DNA of 64,000 bases from Roseivirga echinicomitans (GCF_001592935.1 NZ_LRDB01000004.1:62001-126000); one strand, 5' to 3'. Positions 1 to 9,809 are shown, numbered from the stretch's first letter. Numbers and translations: made by a program. The notes: a model not told the origin generated them from the sequence alone.

Positions 1-637
1 TCTTTTCAATCATACCGTTCGCATCATAATAATAAGTGTCTGTACCAGCGCTTGCCCCAGGCGTCTCAGATGTCCAGTTTATTTTACTCACACGGCCTTG
101 TTGATCATACACGAATGTTCTCTTGGTTTTCCAGCCGCCAGCAGCTGACTCATAAGACTGCGCTTTCCCAAAAAGCTCATCGTCCAGAATGGTGATTTCT
201 ATGCTATCTAAATCACCAGCAACCGCAGTGGTTCCATCAACAATGTTGAATTTAATCGACTTGTGACCAGACAATACATTGTTGTCTTGAGGAATTACAC
301 TGAATTCTGCCACTGTTTGGCCAGCAGAGATTACTAACTCCATCTCGTTTTGATTTAAACTAGGTAATGTTGAGAATAAGCCTTGACCAATGGCTTCTTC
401 CAAGTTCAATACTAGGGTGTAATCCTGTTCGGCTTCGGACGAAAGTTGAATTCGAACGGTCAGGGCTCCATCGTTTTCCTTTAGGTTGACAATACTGTTT
501 TCAAAATTTGCCTTAATCAAAGAAGAAGGCGGTGGTGTAGAATTAGAATCAATGTTAGGCTTAATTCCATCTTCTTCACAGGCGAGCAATCCAGCCATCA
601 CTATGACAGCTATGCTCAGTTTTAGAGTTTTATACAT
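1..637 (-). CDS. Secreted lipoprotein with Calx-beta-like domain (3' part beyond window)
   Basis: The gene starts at 637 and runs off the left edge, so only the N-terminal ~212 residues are visible. Residues 1-20 form a lipoprotein signal peptide ending in the lipobox LLAC, so the mature protein is probably anchored to an envelope membrane. A beta-rich segment at about residues 45-130 resembles a Calx-beta domain, followed by YD/RHS-like text (FVYDQQGRVSKI, TYYYDANG). The substrate or partner is not evident. The true length and C-terminus are unknown. The Calx-beta assignment is by pattern only. Confidence 0.75.
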   Translation of the reverse strand, partial: MYKTLKLSIAVIVMAGLLACEEDGIKPNIDSNSTPPPSSLIKANFENSIVNLKENDGALTVRIQLSSEAEQDYTLVLNLEEAIGQGLFSTLPSLNQNEMELVISAGQTVAEFSVIPQDNNVLSGHKSIKFNIVDGTTAVAGDLDSIEITILDDELFGKAQSYESAAGGWKTKRTFVYDQQGRVSKINWTSETPGASAGTDTYYYDANGMIEK

Positions 638-939
638 AAATTATTTTGAGTTTTTGTGCCTTCCGTTTGCTTGCATGCTTCTTTAAGAATTACATCCCTG
701 AGAGGGTGATGATTTCATTAAACAAATTGAGCATGGCGCTAAACTTCCAACTGATTTCCCATTTACAACTCATGTGCCAATTTTTGTTAAAAAGTAGGCT
801 TGGCAAGAAAAAAAATATTTAAAAACTGAAAATAATTTTCAAAAATCAGCGTGGAGGCATCATAAATGGCTTTTAATGATGAGTTCCTAAATTTGGCTAG
901 GCGTTTAAGCAATCTCCCTTTCCAGTTATCTCGTCCTTA

Positions 940-1610
940 TAGGGCTTCGATTGTGGTACATCCATGATTTCCGAAGGGTTACACCCTTCGTTTTGGTATT
1001 TCGCCCTTTCAGGGCAAAGAGTAGCTGCGCGCTTGTGCAAAACCCAAGCCCCATCGGGGCGGTATATTTGTATAACAAGGAAATATACACCAGTAATTAA
1101 GCCCCGTTGGGGCGACCCATAGCAATTGTGTTATTTGCCTTCTGGTTTTATGAAGGGGTATCGGTTCAAGGACAGAGTCCTTGAATAATAAGGGGCACAG
1201 GTTCGGAAAGCCTGCGACAGGAGGGGAAATGAATACTTGCGCAAAATCCAAGCCCCATCGGGGCGGCATATTTGTAGCATGGAGAAACATATACGGTACA
1301 TTAAGCCCTATCGGGGCGACCCATAGCGATTGTGTTATTTGCATTCTGGTTTTATGAAGGGGTATCGGTTCAAGGACAGAGTCCTTGAATAATAGGGGTC
1401 ACAGGTTCGGAGAACCTGCGACAGGAGGAAAAATGAATGCTTGTGCAAAATCCAAGCCCCGTTGGGGCGACACCTTTGTAGCCCCAACGGGGCGGAATAT
1501 CACAGGAATGGACGCAGCCCGTTCCATGATCATTATAAAGTAAATCCAGCCCTGAAGGGGCGAGATAACGTTGGTTTATTCGTAATAAGGTTAGCTAAAA
1601 TTTCAATAGC
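940..1610. repeat. REP-like palindrome cluster with 204-bp tandem units
   Basis: This spacer (the 638-1878 gap) is built from short palindromes: CGAAGGGTTACACCCTTCG, GCCCCATCGGGGC, GCCCCGTTGGGGC, AGGACAGAGTCCTTG and AGGTTCGGAGAACCTG. The text beginning GCAAAAYCCA recurs at 1037, 1241 and 1445, a 204-bp period. The first two units are near-identical; the third diverges after the first palindrome. Related blocks lie at 5680-5985, 8893-8950, 15407-15450 and 59800-60190. The unit count is small and no transposase is seen. Outside the block, 638-940 holds nothing recognisable and 1676-1715 carries a piece (TTTCTCTGCAAGCTGCGAAA) that recurs near 6007. Confidence 0.8.
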
Positions 1611-1878
1611 CCGCGTTAAGTCACCCTGTTCCGAAGCTTCGGAGGTCTTTTTCAGAAACACAAAGAGGTTTGTTTGTGGTACGTGAAAAGATTTCTCTGC
1701 AAGCTGCGAAATGACTTCGTAGAAAGCAGGAGTGGTAAATGATTCTCTAAGCGAGCTTTATAACCAATTGTTAAAGGAGTTGCCATTTCCTCACCAACCA
1801 CTAATAAAATTCCACCCCACAAAAACTTTGAGATAGCCCTATCTTGAGCCATTGATAAATAACCAAAATCCTTTCTCA

Positions 1879-4800
1879 ATGAAGCTCGGAAATCTATTTA
1901 CACTTTTATTCTTATGCCTCTGTGTCGCTTCGGCCACAGCGCAAACCGACCTTTCCTTATTCAAAACCATGGAACCACGTTCTATCGGTCCGGCAGGAAT
2001 GTCGGGTAGGGTCACTTCAATCGATGTAGTTCGGTCGAACAAAAACATTATTTATGCAGGAACTGCCTCTGGTGGTTTATGGAAATCTACCAGTCAAGGC
2101 ACCTTATGGGAGCCGATTTTCGATGATCAGGACGTAGCCTCTATCGGAGTGGTGACTATCGATCCATCCAACCCTAGCGTAATTTGGGTAGGTACGGGCG
2201 AAGGAAATCCACGTAACTCTCTCAATTCTGGTTATGGCGTGTACCGCAGTTTAGATGCAGGCCGCACGTGGGAGCACATGGGCTTGGAGAAAACCAGCAA
2301 TATCCATCGCCTTATTGTTCACCCTAACGACCCAAATACCATTTGGGTAGGTGCAATTGGTTCCCCTTGGGGCGAACACGAAGAACGCGGTGTTTTTAAA
2401 TCTACCGATGGCGGAAAAAACTGGAAGAAAGTACTTTATGGAGGTCCGGGTGCGGGTATTGCCGATATGGTCATCGACCCCACCAATCCTAATAAAATTG
2501 TAGCGGCCATGTGGGAACACAGAAGGTGGCCTTATTTCTTTAACTCTGGCGGTCCAGCTTCGGGTATTTACATTACCTATGATGGTGGCGAAACCTGGAA
2601 AAGAAAAACCGCTGAAAACGGTTTGCCAAAAGGCGATTTAGGCCGAATAGGTTTGGCCATTGCGCCTTCTATGCCCGACAGAATTTATGCTTGGGTAGAA
2701 TCAGCAGAAAACGCCATTTATCGATCAGACGATGGGGGAGAAAAATGGTATAGAATTTCGAATAAGAATGACAGAGGCATTGGTAGCCGTCCGTTTTACT
2801 ATGCCGATATCTATGTAGACCCAAAAAACGAAAACAGAGTTTACTCGCTGCATACGCAAGTAACAGCCAGTGAAGATGGCGGTAAGAGCTTCCAAAACTT
2901 TGTGAACTCAGGCATTATCCATGTCGATCACCATGCTTGGTATGTTCATCCAGACGATCCTGATTTCTTGGTTTTAGGAAACGATGGTGGTTTAGTATTA
3001 AGCACTGACCGTGGTGGCAGATGGCAATATTCTGAGAACTTACCGATTGGGCAGTTCTACCATGTGAATTACGATATGGAATACCCATACAATGTAATGG
3101 GCGGAATGCAGGACAATGGCGCATGGTTAGGGCCAAGCCAATTGTTGAAAAACGGAGGCATTAGAAATGGTTATTGGGAAAGAATTGTAGGTGGCGATGG
3201 CTTCGATGTGGTGCCAGACCCTACTGATTTCCGCTATGGTTATTCATTGAGTCAGGGTGCCAACATTCAGCGTTACGATAGAGTAACAGGTGAAATGGTA
3301 GGCATTAGACCTGAGCATCCTGATGGCGTACAATTACGCTGGAACTGGAATGCAGGGGTGAATGTGAATCCGATTGATAAAAAGACAGTGTACATAGGAG
3401 CACAATTCCTTTTCAAGTCTACCGACAATGGTAGAAACTGGGATATCATTTCTCCAGATTTAACGACCAACAATCCTGAAAAGCAGAAACAAATTGATAC
3501 GGGTGGCTTGAACTTCGATAATACGGGTGCAGAAATGCATACTACTATTACCGTAATTGAGCCGAGTCCATTGAAGCAAGGCGTGATTTGGGTAGGAACC
3601 GATGACGGTAATGTTCAGTTGACGCAAGATGGCGGTGGAAAATGGGAGAATAGCGCAGGAAAGTTCGAAGGTTTGCCAGACGCCACTTGGGTGCAGCAAA
3701 TCAAGCCAAGTACTTACGATGCCGCTACAGCTGTAGTGGTGTTTGACGACCACAGAAGAAACAACTGGGAACCTTATGTATATCAAACTACCAATTACGG
3801 AAAATCGTGGAAGCGTATTGTGAAGAAGGATGCTGTATTCGGTTTTGCGCTTTCGTTTGTGCAAGACCCAATTGAGCCGAACTTGATGTTTTTAGGCACT
3901 GAAGGCGGACTTTACGTGAGTATGGATGGCTCGGCCACTTGGGCCAAATGGACGCACGGTTACCCAACCGTACCGACCATGGACCTTCAAATTCATCCAA
4001 GAGAGCATGATTTGATCATCGGTACTTTTGGTAGAGCATTATGGATTTTGGACGATATCCGTCCGCTGCGCGAAGCGACTAAAATGGGCATGAAAAAACT
4101 GATGGCTGAAAACCTTCACGTTTTCCCAATTCCTGATGCGACCAATGCGATCATTGGTCAGTATATGGGGTATAGAAGTACGGGTGATGGTCTTTTCATG
4201 GGCGAAAACAAGCCGTTTAGTGCAGGAATAAGCTACTATGCTAAAGAGGCAGGTCGTGTGAAAGTTGAAATTTCTGATGCACAGGGCAAAGTGGCAAGAA
4301 CACTTTATGAGTCTGCGGACAAAGGTTTGAACCGTATGTACTGGGGTTTTGAAGGCGATGGTGTTCGTCAGCCAGGTTCAGGTCCGAGCAGAGAAGGCGC
4401 TGCACCACCACGCGGTTACGATGTATTGCCGGGCACTTATACCGTTAAAATGACTAAGGGGAATGCTTCGAGCAGCCAAACGATTAAGGTCATGAAAGAT
4501 CCTCGTTCACCAGAATGGGACATGAACGAGATTGAGGCAAAACAGAAATTCATTCAAGAATACTATGATTTCTTAGCACCTGTTACCGAAGCGATTGATC
4601 GTTTGCAAGCCGCTACGAAAAGCGTTGGTTTGATAGATGGTTTTGCGGATGATAATGCAGCCTTGAAAGCGAAGAATGCTGAAATCAAGAAAAAGCTAAC
4701 GGCTTTGAATCGACTGATTTATGCTGAAAGCACGCAAGGTTCACGAAATGACAAGAGCGTTCTCTCAAGTTATTTAGGAACTATTAGAGGTAAAATGGGT

Positions 4801-4965
4801 GGAAGTTATGATCCAGTAACGCAGGGCATGCGCTTTGCTTTGGCCAATGCAGAAAAGAAAGCCAACGAGGTAATTGGAGAAATCAATACTTTCTTCAAAA
4901 CCGATTGGCCAGCCTATAAAGCTTATGTAGATGGACTGAAAATAGAGATACTACCAGGCTTTTAA
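1879..4965 (+). CDS. Secreted VPS10/sortilin-type BNR-repeat beta-propeller protein
   Basis: A 1028-residue exported protein. I chose the ATG at 1879 because it begins a clean Sec signal peptide (MKLGNLFTLLFLCLCVASA, then TAQ); an in-frame ATG at 1852 would put a polar extension in front of it. Repeated Asp-box motifs of the S/T-x-D-G-G-x-x-W type (for example STDGGKNW, TYDGGETW, RSDDGGEKW) mark BNR blades through roughly residues 30-720. The last ~300 residues are a separate alpha/beta region. Proteins of this family are often annotated as glycosyl hydrolases, but no catalytic residues can be assigned, so enzymatic activity is unproven. The gene is single, followed by a strong terminator. 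Confidence 0.85.
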   Translation: MKLGNLFTLLFLCLCVASATAQTDLSLFKTMEPRSIGPAGMSGRVTSIDVVRSNKNIIYAGTASGGLWKSTSQGTLWEPIFDDQDVASIGVVTIDPSNPSVIWVGTGEGNPRNSLNSGYGVYRSLDAGRTWEHMGLEKTSNIHRLIVHPNDPNTIWVGAIGSPWGEHEERGVFKSTDGGKNWKKVLYGGPGAGIADMVIDPTNPNKIVAAMWEHRRWPYFFNSGGPASGIYITYDGGETWKRKTAENGLPKGDLGRIGLAIAPSMPDRIYAWVESAENAIYRSDDGGEKWYRISNKNDRGIGSRPFYYADIYVDPKNENRVYSLHTQVTASEDGGKSFQNFVNSGIIHVDHHAWYVHPDDPDFLVLGNDGGLVLSTDRGGRWQYSENLPIGQFYHVNYDMEYPYNVMGGMQDNGAWLGPSQLLKNGGIRNGYWERIVGGDGFDVVPDPTDFRYGYSLSQGANIQRYDRVTGEMVGIRPEHPDGVQLRWNWNAGVNVNPIDKKTVYIGAQFLFKSTDNGRNWDIISPDLTTNNPEKQKQIDTGGLNFDNTGAEMHTTITVIEPSPLKQGVIWVGTDDGNVQLTQDGGGKWENSAGKFEGLPDATWVQQIKPSTYDAATAVVVFDDHRRNNWEPYVYQTTNYGKSWKRIVKKDAVFGFALSFVQDPIEPNLMFLGTEGGLYVSMDGSATWAKWTHGYPTVPTMDLQIHPREHDLIIGTFGRALWILDDIRPLREATKMGMKKLMAENLHVFPIPDATNAIIGQYMGYRSTGDGLFMGENKPFSAGISYYAKEAGRVKVEISDAQGKVARTLYESADKGLNRMYWGFEGDGVRQPGSGPSREGAAPPRGYDVLPGTYTVKMTKGNASSSQTIKVMKDPRSPEWDMNEIEAKQKFIQEYYDFLAPVTEAIDRLQAATKSVGLIDGFADDNAALKAKNAEIKKKLTALNRLIYAESTQGSRNDKSVLSSYLGTIRGKMGGSYDPVTQGMRFALANAEKKANEVIGEINTFFKTDWPAYKAYVDGLKIEILPGF

Positions 4966-4987
4966 GCTTAAAAGTACCTTAAGAACA

Positions 4988-5020
4988 AAAAACCCAAAGC
5001 AGTAATGCTTTGGGTTTTTT
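4988..5020 (+). terminator. Rho-independent terminator after VPS10/BNR gene
   Basis: AACCCAAAGCA and TGCTTTGGGTT form an 11-bp stem around a GTAA loop, followed by a run of T. It lies about 25 bases after the stop codon at 4965. The A-run on the other side could let it also serve the minus-strand direction. Confidence 0.9.
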
Positions 5021-5073
5021 GTTGGTTAGTGTTGAGTGTAAAAGGTTGTTTATACTGTGTTGAGTATAGTCTT

Positions 5074-5463
5074 TTAATATCTCATTCGGATTTCCAGAAC
5101 TTGGTCAGGGTCACGATAATTACCCATTTTGATAAATTTTTCGCAAGAACCAGTTACACCCCTAGTATCAGCCATAGTCACAGTGTAATTTAGTTTTTCT
5201 ATTAATTTGCCTTCATGAAAAAATAGAGCTAAGAATTCATCTGCACCATAACCTGTTTTACAATAATGCCATTCTTCAACATTTTGTTTAAAGTCACTTT
5301 TTGCTGGGGGACCCATAATTTCTTCAACTTGTACTTTAGTCATGGCAGGGCTCAACTTATAAGAAACACTTAGGTTTTGTTGCATTTTGGAAGAAGCACA
5401 AGAAGTCAGGAAAGCAATTAAAATAATACCTACAGGGTATTTGAGTTTTGGAAATGCATTCAT
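5074..5463 (-). CDS. Small lipoprotein, SmpA/OmlA (BamE)-like fold
   Basis: A 129-residue protein with a signal peptide and the lipobox LTSC (Cys at about residue 22). The segment LSPAMTKVQVEEIMGPP followed by a W-H-Y-C-K strand matches the first helix and strand of the SmpA/OmlA fold found in BamE and many small envelope lipoproteins. In BamE the fold helps beta-barrel assembly; here the resemblance is to the fold only and no role can be claimed. It has no operon partners: the convergent VPS10 gene ends at 4965, and a repeat-filled spacer lies upstream. Confidence 0.7.
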   Translation of the reverse strand: MNAFPKLKYPVGIILIAFLTSCASSKMQQNLSVSYKLSPAMTKVQVEEIMGPPAKSDFKQNVEEWHYCKTGYGADEFLALFFHEGKLIEKLNYTVTMADTRGVTGSCEKFIKMGNYRDPDQVLEIRMRY

Positions 5464-5520
5464 CTATCTATTTGTTTTAAAATTTACCCACATGATATAC
5501 CTGCCACGTTTATGGCATAT

Positions 5521-5590
5521 ATATCTCATGTAATTTATTAAAACTTCCTTATATGATACTAATAGTGGTCGCTATGAGGAAGTTTTCTCC
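5521..5590. repeat. 70-bp repeat with long inverted arms, copy 1
   Basis: The text from ATCTCATGTAATTTAT to AAAACTTCCTTA, a ~22-base centre, then TAxTGAGGAAGTTTTCT occurs here and again at 9844-9912 with conserved ends and a variable centre. The arms (AAAACTTCCT / AGGAAGTTTT) form a 10-bp hairpin stem. Confidence 0.75.
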
Positions 5591-5679
5591 TTTCTTAAGA
5601 TTGCTTCACGTAAACACTATCACTTCGATGTACACTTGCAGGTTCGCAATGACAGTCCGAAATGGCATTTACATATTTT

Positions 5680-5985
5680 ATTACCTCGTCCTTACAGGAC
5701 TTATGTGAGTCGTAGTCTTGACTACCGAAGGGCTGCACCCTTCGGTTTGATATCACGCCCTTACAGGGCTAAGAGAAGTAGAATGCTTGTGCAAAAGCAA
5801 AGCCCCATCGGGGCGGCCCCTTTGTAGCATAAAGAAATATCCACCCTACATTAAGCCCCAGTGGGGCGACACCTTTGTAGCCCCAACGGGGCGTAATATC
5901 ATAGGAATGGGCACAGCCCATTCCATGTCAGTATAAAAATTAATCAAGCCCTGAAGGGGCGCAATAACCTTTTGGCACAGTTAAA
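5680..5985. repeat. REP-like palindrome cluster, second block
   Basis: Within the 5464-6085 gap. It carries the same ordered palindromes as the 940-1610 block: TCGTCCTTACAGGACT, CGAAGGGCTGCACCCTTCG, GCCCCATCGGGGC, GCCCCAGTGGGGC, a GCCCCAACGGGGC piece, ATGGGCACAGCCCAT, then GCCCTGAAGGGGC. It is followed near 6001 by GTGAAAAGATTTCTCCGCAA, which is also found near 1682. No gene is supported here. Confidence 0.8.
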
Positions 5986-6085
5986 CTTGATCTATGGAAC
6001 GTGAAAAGATTTCTCCGCAAGCTGCGAAATGACGGCTCGAAATAGGGTGGAGGTTTAAGTAATCAGTGAGGTTGCTTCAAGTGTG

Positions 6086-8539
6086 CTAATTCACTTCAAG
6101 TGAACTTACAGGGCTACTGACCACCGTTTTCCAGCATTGTTTCAGAATGATGACAATGCAAATCATAAGCATCATAAGGATGGGAAAAAGCACTAAGGTG
6201 GGGCTCAAGTTGATTCGTACGGCATAATTGGCCAGCCATTCTCTTGCACCATAGATTACAACAGGTAATGTCAATATACTTGCATAGAAAATGAGCACTA
6301 GAAAATCGTATAACAATAGCACCAATATCTGACCTGCATGGGCGCCCAAAACTTTGCGAATTCCGATTTCCTTGGTTCGTTTATATGCGGTAAATGAAGA
6401 TAGGCCGAACATTCCCAAACTGGCAATCAGAATGGCGATCAACGAAAAGAAGAAGAACAAGCTAAGTATGTTTTCTTCCATGGCCAATTGGTCGTTGTAT
6501 TGACGGTCCAAAAAATAGAAGTTGGGAAATTGAGAAGCCCAAGTAGATTCTAGGTGGTCTAAAGTGGCCATTATTTTTTCACTTGAACTTCCTTCCGATT
6601 TCACCGTCATCTGGAAAAAGGTAGGGTGGTTGATACCTGTAACATAGGCCTTAGGCGGCTCCATTGCCGAGTTGTTTTTAATCACCCCCGAAACATTCAA
6701 ATATCCATTGTACTGACCCACTTGTTTCCCTAAAAGACTGTCAGGTTCTGTGAAACCAAGAGCCTGCATTGCTGATTCATTGATGATCACTTTGTCAAAG
6801 TCCACAGAAAACTGCGGGCTGAAGTTTCTTCCAGCCAGAAAAATTTGAACGGAATCTTTCCAATATTGATGGTCAATCACATAAAGCTGATAGTTGGCTT
6901 GGGTGGTGTCTTGCTGATGATCAACCAAATAGAAGGGCTTTACGCGTTGTGTCTTTTTGATCTGTCCATTGTAAAGGTTTGTCAAATTCACCTCCTTGAT
7001 GCTATCACTGGATTGGGCTTGAATAAAGCGCTTAAACTTATCAATATAGGCCTGATTGGTGCCGCCAACTCCTGGGAACTTGGCCGTTACTTTTAGTTCT
7101 ATGGATTGACTGTCGTGTGATTTGAGGAATTCTAATTGCTGATGAACAATATAAACGGCCGAAAGAAAGCCAATCCCCATGGCAATTTGGAAAACGAGCA
7201 GAAACCTAATGACTTTTGACCCTTTGGAAGAAAGCTTGGAATTAAGTACCTGAGCTTTCCCCCTTAAGGCCTCGATTGGTTTAAGGGCGGAAAGAAAAGT
7301 AGCAGGGTAGATTCCTGAAAGAATGGTACTGACTATGACCAAAACGAGCACAAAGACCAATCCTATTTTCAGCGTTTCCCATTCCATTGGTACTGGGTAA
7401 TCTACCTTGGTATAGAGTTTCATCAAACGCAGTCCCACTATAAAATTGAAAAAGGCCAAAACTCCCGCTAAGAGATTAATCATGAAAGCTTCCCCTAAAA
7501 AGCTAAGCATTAACTGTTTCGGTGCAATGCCAAGTAGTTTTCTTACGCCTACTTCCTTCGCTCTATCAATGGAGTTGATAATGGCGCTATTTACATAGTT
7601 GGTGCAGGAAAGAATGAGAATGATGAGGCCAACCAGGCCTAAAAAAGTAAGAAATACAATATTGGCCCTGGGTGAAGGTTCGTTGGAACTTGTGGAGTTT
7701 AAATGAATTTCTTGAATGGGGAGAAAAGAAATCCGGCTCTCCAAAGTGTCTGTAATCAGGGGTGGGTAAACATGGTTGCTGGCCTTGGTTTGAATAGATT
7801 GTACACTGCTGTTGGGTTTCTCTAACAGGTAAGTATAAAGGATTGGGCTCTTTATTCCTGATGAAAAGCTGAGTCCTGATTCTGGTGAAGAAAGAGAGAC
7901 GAGCATATTGGCTTGTAAATGACTTTTAATGGGGAAGTCTTTAAAAATTCCTGTGATGGTATACACGTTCTCATCAATTCCTTTACGCCCTGTTTTTAAG
8001 GTTTTACCCAAAATGGAAATACCTTTTTCCGAATCTTCCCTAAATAGCTTTTGCGCTCCCGATTCTGACACTAAAATGGTGTTTGGGTCAGAAAGTGCTT
8101 CTTTTCTATCGCCTTCAATCAGTTCAATAGAAAAGAGCTCAAGTAGGGAGTTCTCTGCAAAATAAACCCTTTCAACATAGAGAGGGTGAGAAGAACCGTC
8201 CGTTTGGGTTTGGCTAAAGAAGGCTGTTCCATTATCAGAAAAGGGCATTAAACGTGTGGTATTCTCTATTTCATTAAAGGTTTTTTCTAATTCCGGTCCG
8301 ATAAAAGGGGCGGTAAGGGCATCTTTCTTTTCTAAAGAATTAAACCCGTAGGTATCCGTTTCAATCCGATATACATGATTTGAATTAGAGAAGCTATCGA
8401 AGGTATATTCAAAGTAGAGGTATTGAAAAATAAACAGGCAGGCCGCCATGCCTAAAGAGAGGCTCAAAATATTGAGGAAGGAAGCTCCTTTGTTCTCGCG
8501 AAGATTACGGTAGGAAACCAAAAGGAAATTCTTGAGCAT
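6086..8539 (-). CDS. ABC-type permease, MacB/FtsX family
   Basis: An 817-residue inner-membrane protein. The N-terminus (YRNLRENKGASFLNILSLSL) is the usual start of the MacB-like permeases that are abundant in Bacteroidota. After the first membrane helix comes a periplasmic domain (about residues 50-280), three helices (about 290-430), a second periplasmic domain and three more helices near the C-terminus: two tandem MacB_PCD/FtsX modules. The FtsX signature regions include RAKEVGVRKLLG and RTKEIGIRKVLG. Such proteins work with a separate ATPase in transport or mechanotransmission; no ATPase gene is next to it, so its partner and substrate are unknown. Confidence 0.88.
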   Translation of the reverse strand: MLKNFLLVSYRNLRENKGASFLNILSLSLGMAACLFIFQYLYFEYTFDSFSNSNHVYRIETDTYGFNSLEKKDALTAPFIGPELEKTFNEIENTTRLMPFSDNGTAFFSQTQTDGSSHPLYVERVYFAENSLLELFSIELIEGDRKEALSDPNTILVSESGAQKLFREDSEKGISILGKTLKTGRKGIDENVYTITGIFKDFPIKSHLQANMLVSLSSPESGLSFSSGIKSPILYTYLLEKPNSSVQSIQTKASNHVYPPLITDTLESRISFLPIQEIHLNSTSSNEPSPRANIVFLTFLGLVGLIILILSCTNYVNSAIINSIDRAKEVGVRKLLGIAPKQLMLSFLGEAFMINLLAGVLAFFNFIVGLRLMKLYTKVDYPVPMEWETLKIGLVFVLVLVIVSTILSGIYPATFLSALKPIEALRGKAQVLNSKLSSKGSKVIRFLLVFQIAMGIGFLSAVYIVHQQLEFLKSHDSQSIELKVTAKFPGVGGTNQAYIDKFKRFIQAQSSDSIKEVNLTNLYNGQIKKTQRVKPFYLVDHQQDTTQANYQLYVIDHQYWKDSVQIFLAGRNFSPQFSVDFDKVIINESAMQALGFTEPDSLLGKQVGQYNGYLNVSGVIKNNSAMEPPKAYVTGINHPTFFQMTVKSEGSSSEKIMATLDHLESTWASQFPNFYFLDRQYNDQLAMEENILSLFFFFSLIAILIASLGMFGLSSFTAYKRTKEIGIRKVLGAHAGQILVLLLYDFLVLIFYASILTLPVVIYGAREWLANYAVRINLSPTLVLFPILMMLMICIVIILKQCWKTVVSSPVSSLEVN

Positions 8540-8717
8540 AGTCTAAACTGAAGGTTTGCATGCTGATTTACAACATACATGCCATGAACGGAAACTTTAT
8601 ATGCATTGACTGAGAGCTGTTTACGAAAGATAGATACGGTCAGATACGAACAGGTGGTGTTCTATTTTGAGCACTCTTTATGAAAATTATAGTGCGGGGG
8701 GTGGAATCTATTATGGT

Positions 8718-8757
8718 CAGTGCCTTCAGCGTTCGTTTCCCTCTGGATTTAAAACTG
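8718..8757 (-). pseudogene. Remnant resembling the 3' end of the HEAT-repeat gene
   Basis: Read on the minus strand, this stretch encodes FKSRGKRTLKAL, identical to the C-terminal motif of the HEAT-repeat gene at 9930-10454, with about 35 of 40 bases alike. It is embedded in the 8540-9011 gap, which has no intact gene. Too short to prove a former gene; it may be a small duplicated fragment. Confidence 0.4.
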
Positions 8758-8892
8758 TTGAAACGGTTGGTGTTGATTTAGCATTCCATAGCCCTATTTG
8801 TGTAAATGGCACCTTTCCTTCCTTGAGCCTGCCTGCCACCGGCAGGGCACGAAAGATCTAAAATATCAAGGTTGGGTGTAAATATGGTCTAC

Positions 8893-8950
8893 CCAAGGAC
8901 AGAGTCCTTGTTGAATAGTAGTCACAGGTTCGGAGAACCTGCGACAGTGA
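8893..8950. repeat. REP-like unit (AGGACAGAGTCCTTG / AGGTTCGGAGAACCTG)
   Basis: An isolated copy of the two-hairpin module that also occurs at about 1175-1220 and 1379-1424. The rest of the 8540-9011 gap shows only a GCCTGCCACCGGCAGGGC palindrome near 8829. Confidence 0.75.
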
Positions 8951-9011
8951 TTGGCCAGATTATACACGTTGTTGTGTGCTGGTTTTCACTAAACTTTTTT
9001 CTTAACTTCAA

Positions 9012-9809
9012 ATGAAATTATTTCTTACAAGGATGAAAATTTTTTGTTTTTTACTAATACTATTTTCAACTCACATTGTGTTCTCCCAGACAAATGATAC
9101 CATTACAACGAAAACAGGATTAAAGTACTTTTTAACAAAACAAGGAAATGGAAAGGCGATTGATTCAGGATTAGTTGTTGTTCAACACTACACTGTTTGG
9201 TTATCCAATGGTGAAAAGCTTCAATCATCTAGAGATAAAAATACACCCGCGGGATCTGTATATCCTTCGGATAAAATAATAAAAGGAGCGAATGAAGCGA
9301 TTTCACTTATGAAAGTAGGTGATAGAGGTAAGTTTATAATGCCCTACTATTTAGCATACGGTGAGAAGGGAAACTCTCTGGTTCCACCAAAAGAGACCTT
9401 GATATTTGATATAGAGGTTTTGGAAACGAAAAAAAGTTCTATTTCTAAGGAGCTTTTAGATGTGCTATATGATGATTCGTTTAAAGTAGATAGTATCCCA
9501 AAAACTCATGAAGCTATCGAAAAATACAAGTCTCTAAAACGAGATGGCTTTACAGATCTTTACATAGGCCCAAATGATATATACATTATTGGGTTTGGTT
9601 TATTAGAAAAATTCCCTAAAGATGCTCTGGAATTATTTAAATTTTGGGTTGAAGAAAACCCGAAGTCTTCGGATGCATATCTGCATTTGGGAAATGCATT
9701 TAATTATTCTGGAGAGCAAAAATTAGCTATTGAAAATTTTAAAAAATCTCTTGAGTTAAACCCTGATAATCTTGTTGCTCTTGAACAATTGAAAAAACTG
9801 GGAAATTGA
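9012..9809 (+). CDS. Secreted FKBP-type prolyl isomerase with TPR tail
   Basis: A 265-residue exported protein. Residues 1-25 are a Sec signal peptide ending near VFS; an in-frame ATG at 9033 is an equally good start. Residues ~30-135 are an FKBP peptidyl-prolyl isomerase domain (VVVQHYTVWLSNGEKLQSS, and LMKVGDRGKFIMPYYLAYGE, with PPKETLIFDIEVL at its end). The last ~70 residues contain TPR-like helices (AYLHLGNAFNYSGEQKLAIE, SLELNPDNLVALEQL). The likely role is folding of envelope proteins. The gene is AT-rich relative to its neighbours and stands alone. Confidence 0.85.
   Translation: MKLFLTRMKIFCFLLILFSTHIVFSQTNDTITTKTGLKYFLTKQGNGKAIDSGLVVVQHYTVWLSNGEKLQSSRDKNTPAGSVYPSDKIIKGANEAISLMKVGDRGKFIMPYYLAYGEKGNSLVPPKETLIFDIEVLETKKSSISKELLDVLYDDSFKVDSIPKTHEAIEKYKSLKRDGFTDLYIGPNDIYIIGFGLLEKFPKDALELFKFWVEENPKSSDAYLHLGNAFNYSGEQKLAIENFKKSLELNPDNLVALEQLKKLGN

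Noticed and set aside
1009-1344. 111-codon minus-strand open frame
   Set aside because: It consists of translated REP palindromes (PRWGLDFAQ, APTGLN repeats); typical spurious frame.
940-1610. Possible CRISPR array because of regularly spaced palindromes
   Set aside because: The 204-bp units include conserved text between the palindromes, not unique spacers, and no cas gene is near.
3460-3864. 134-codon frame opposite the VPS10/BNR gene
   Set aside because: Antisense shadow of a gene with strong domain support; no independent evidence.
5636-5827. 63-codon plus-strand open frame
   Set aside because: Falls wholly inside the REP-like block and has no start signal or protein-like features.
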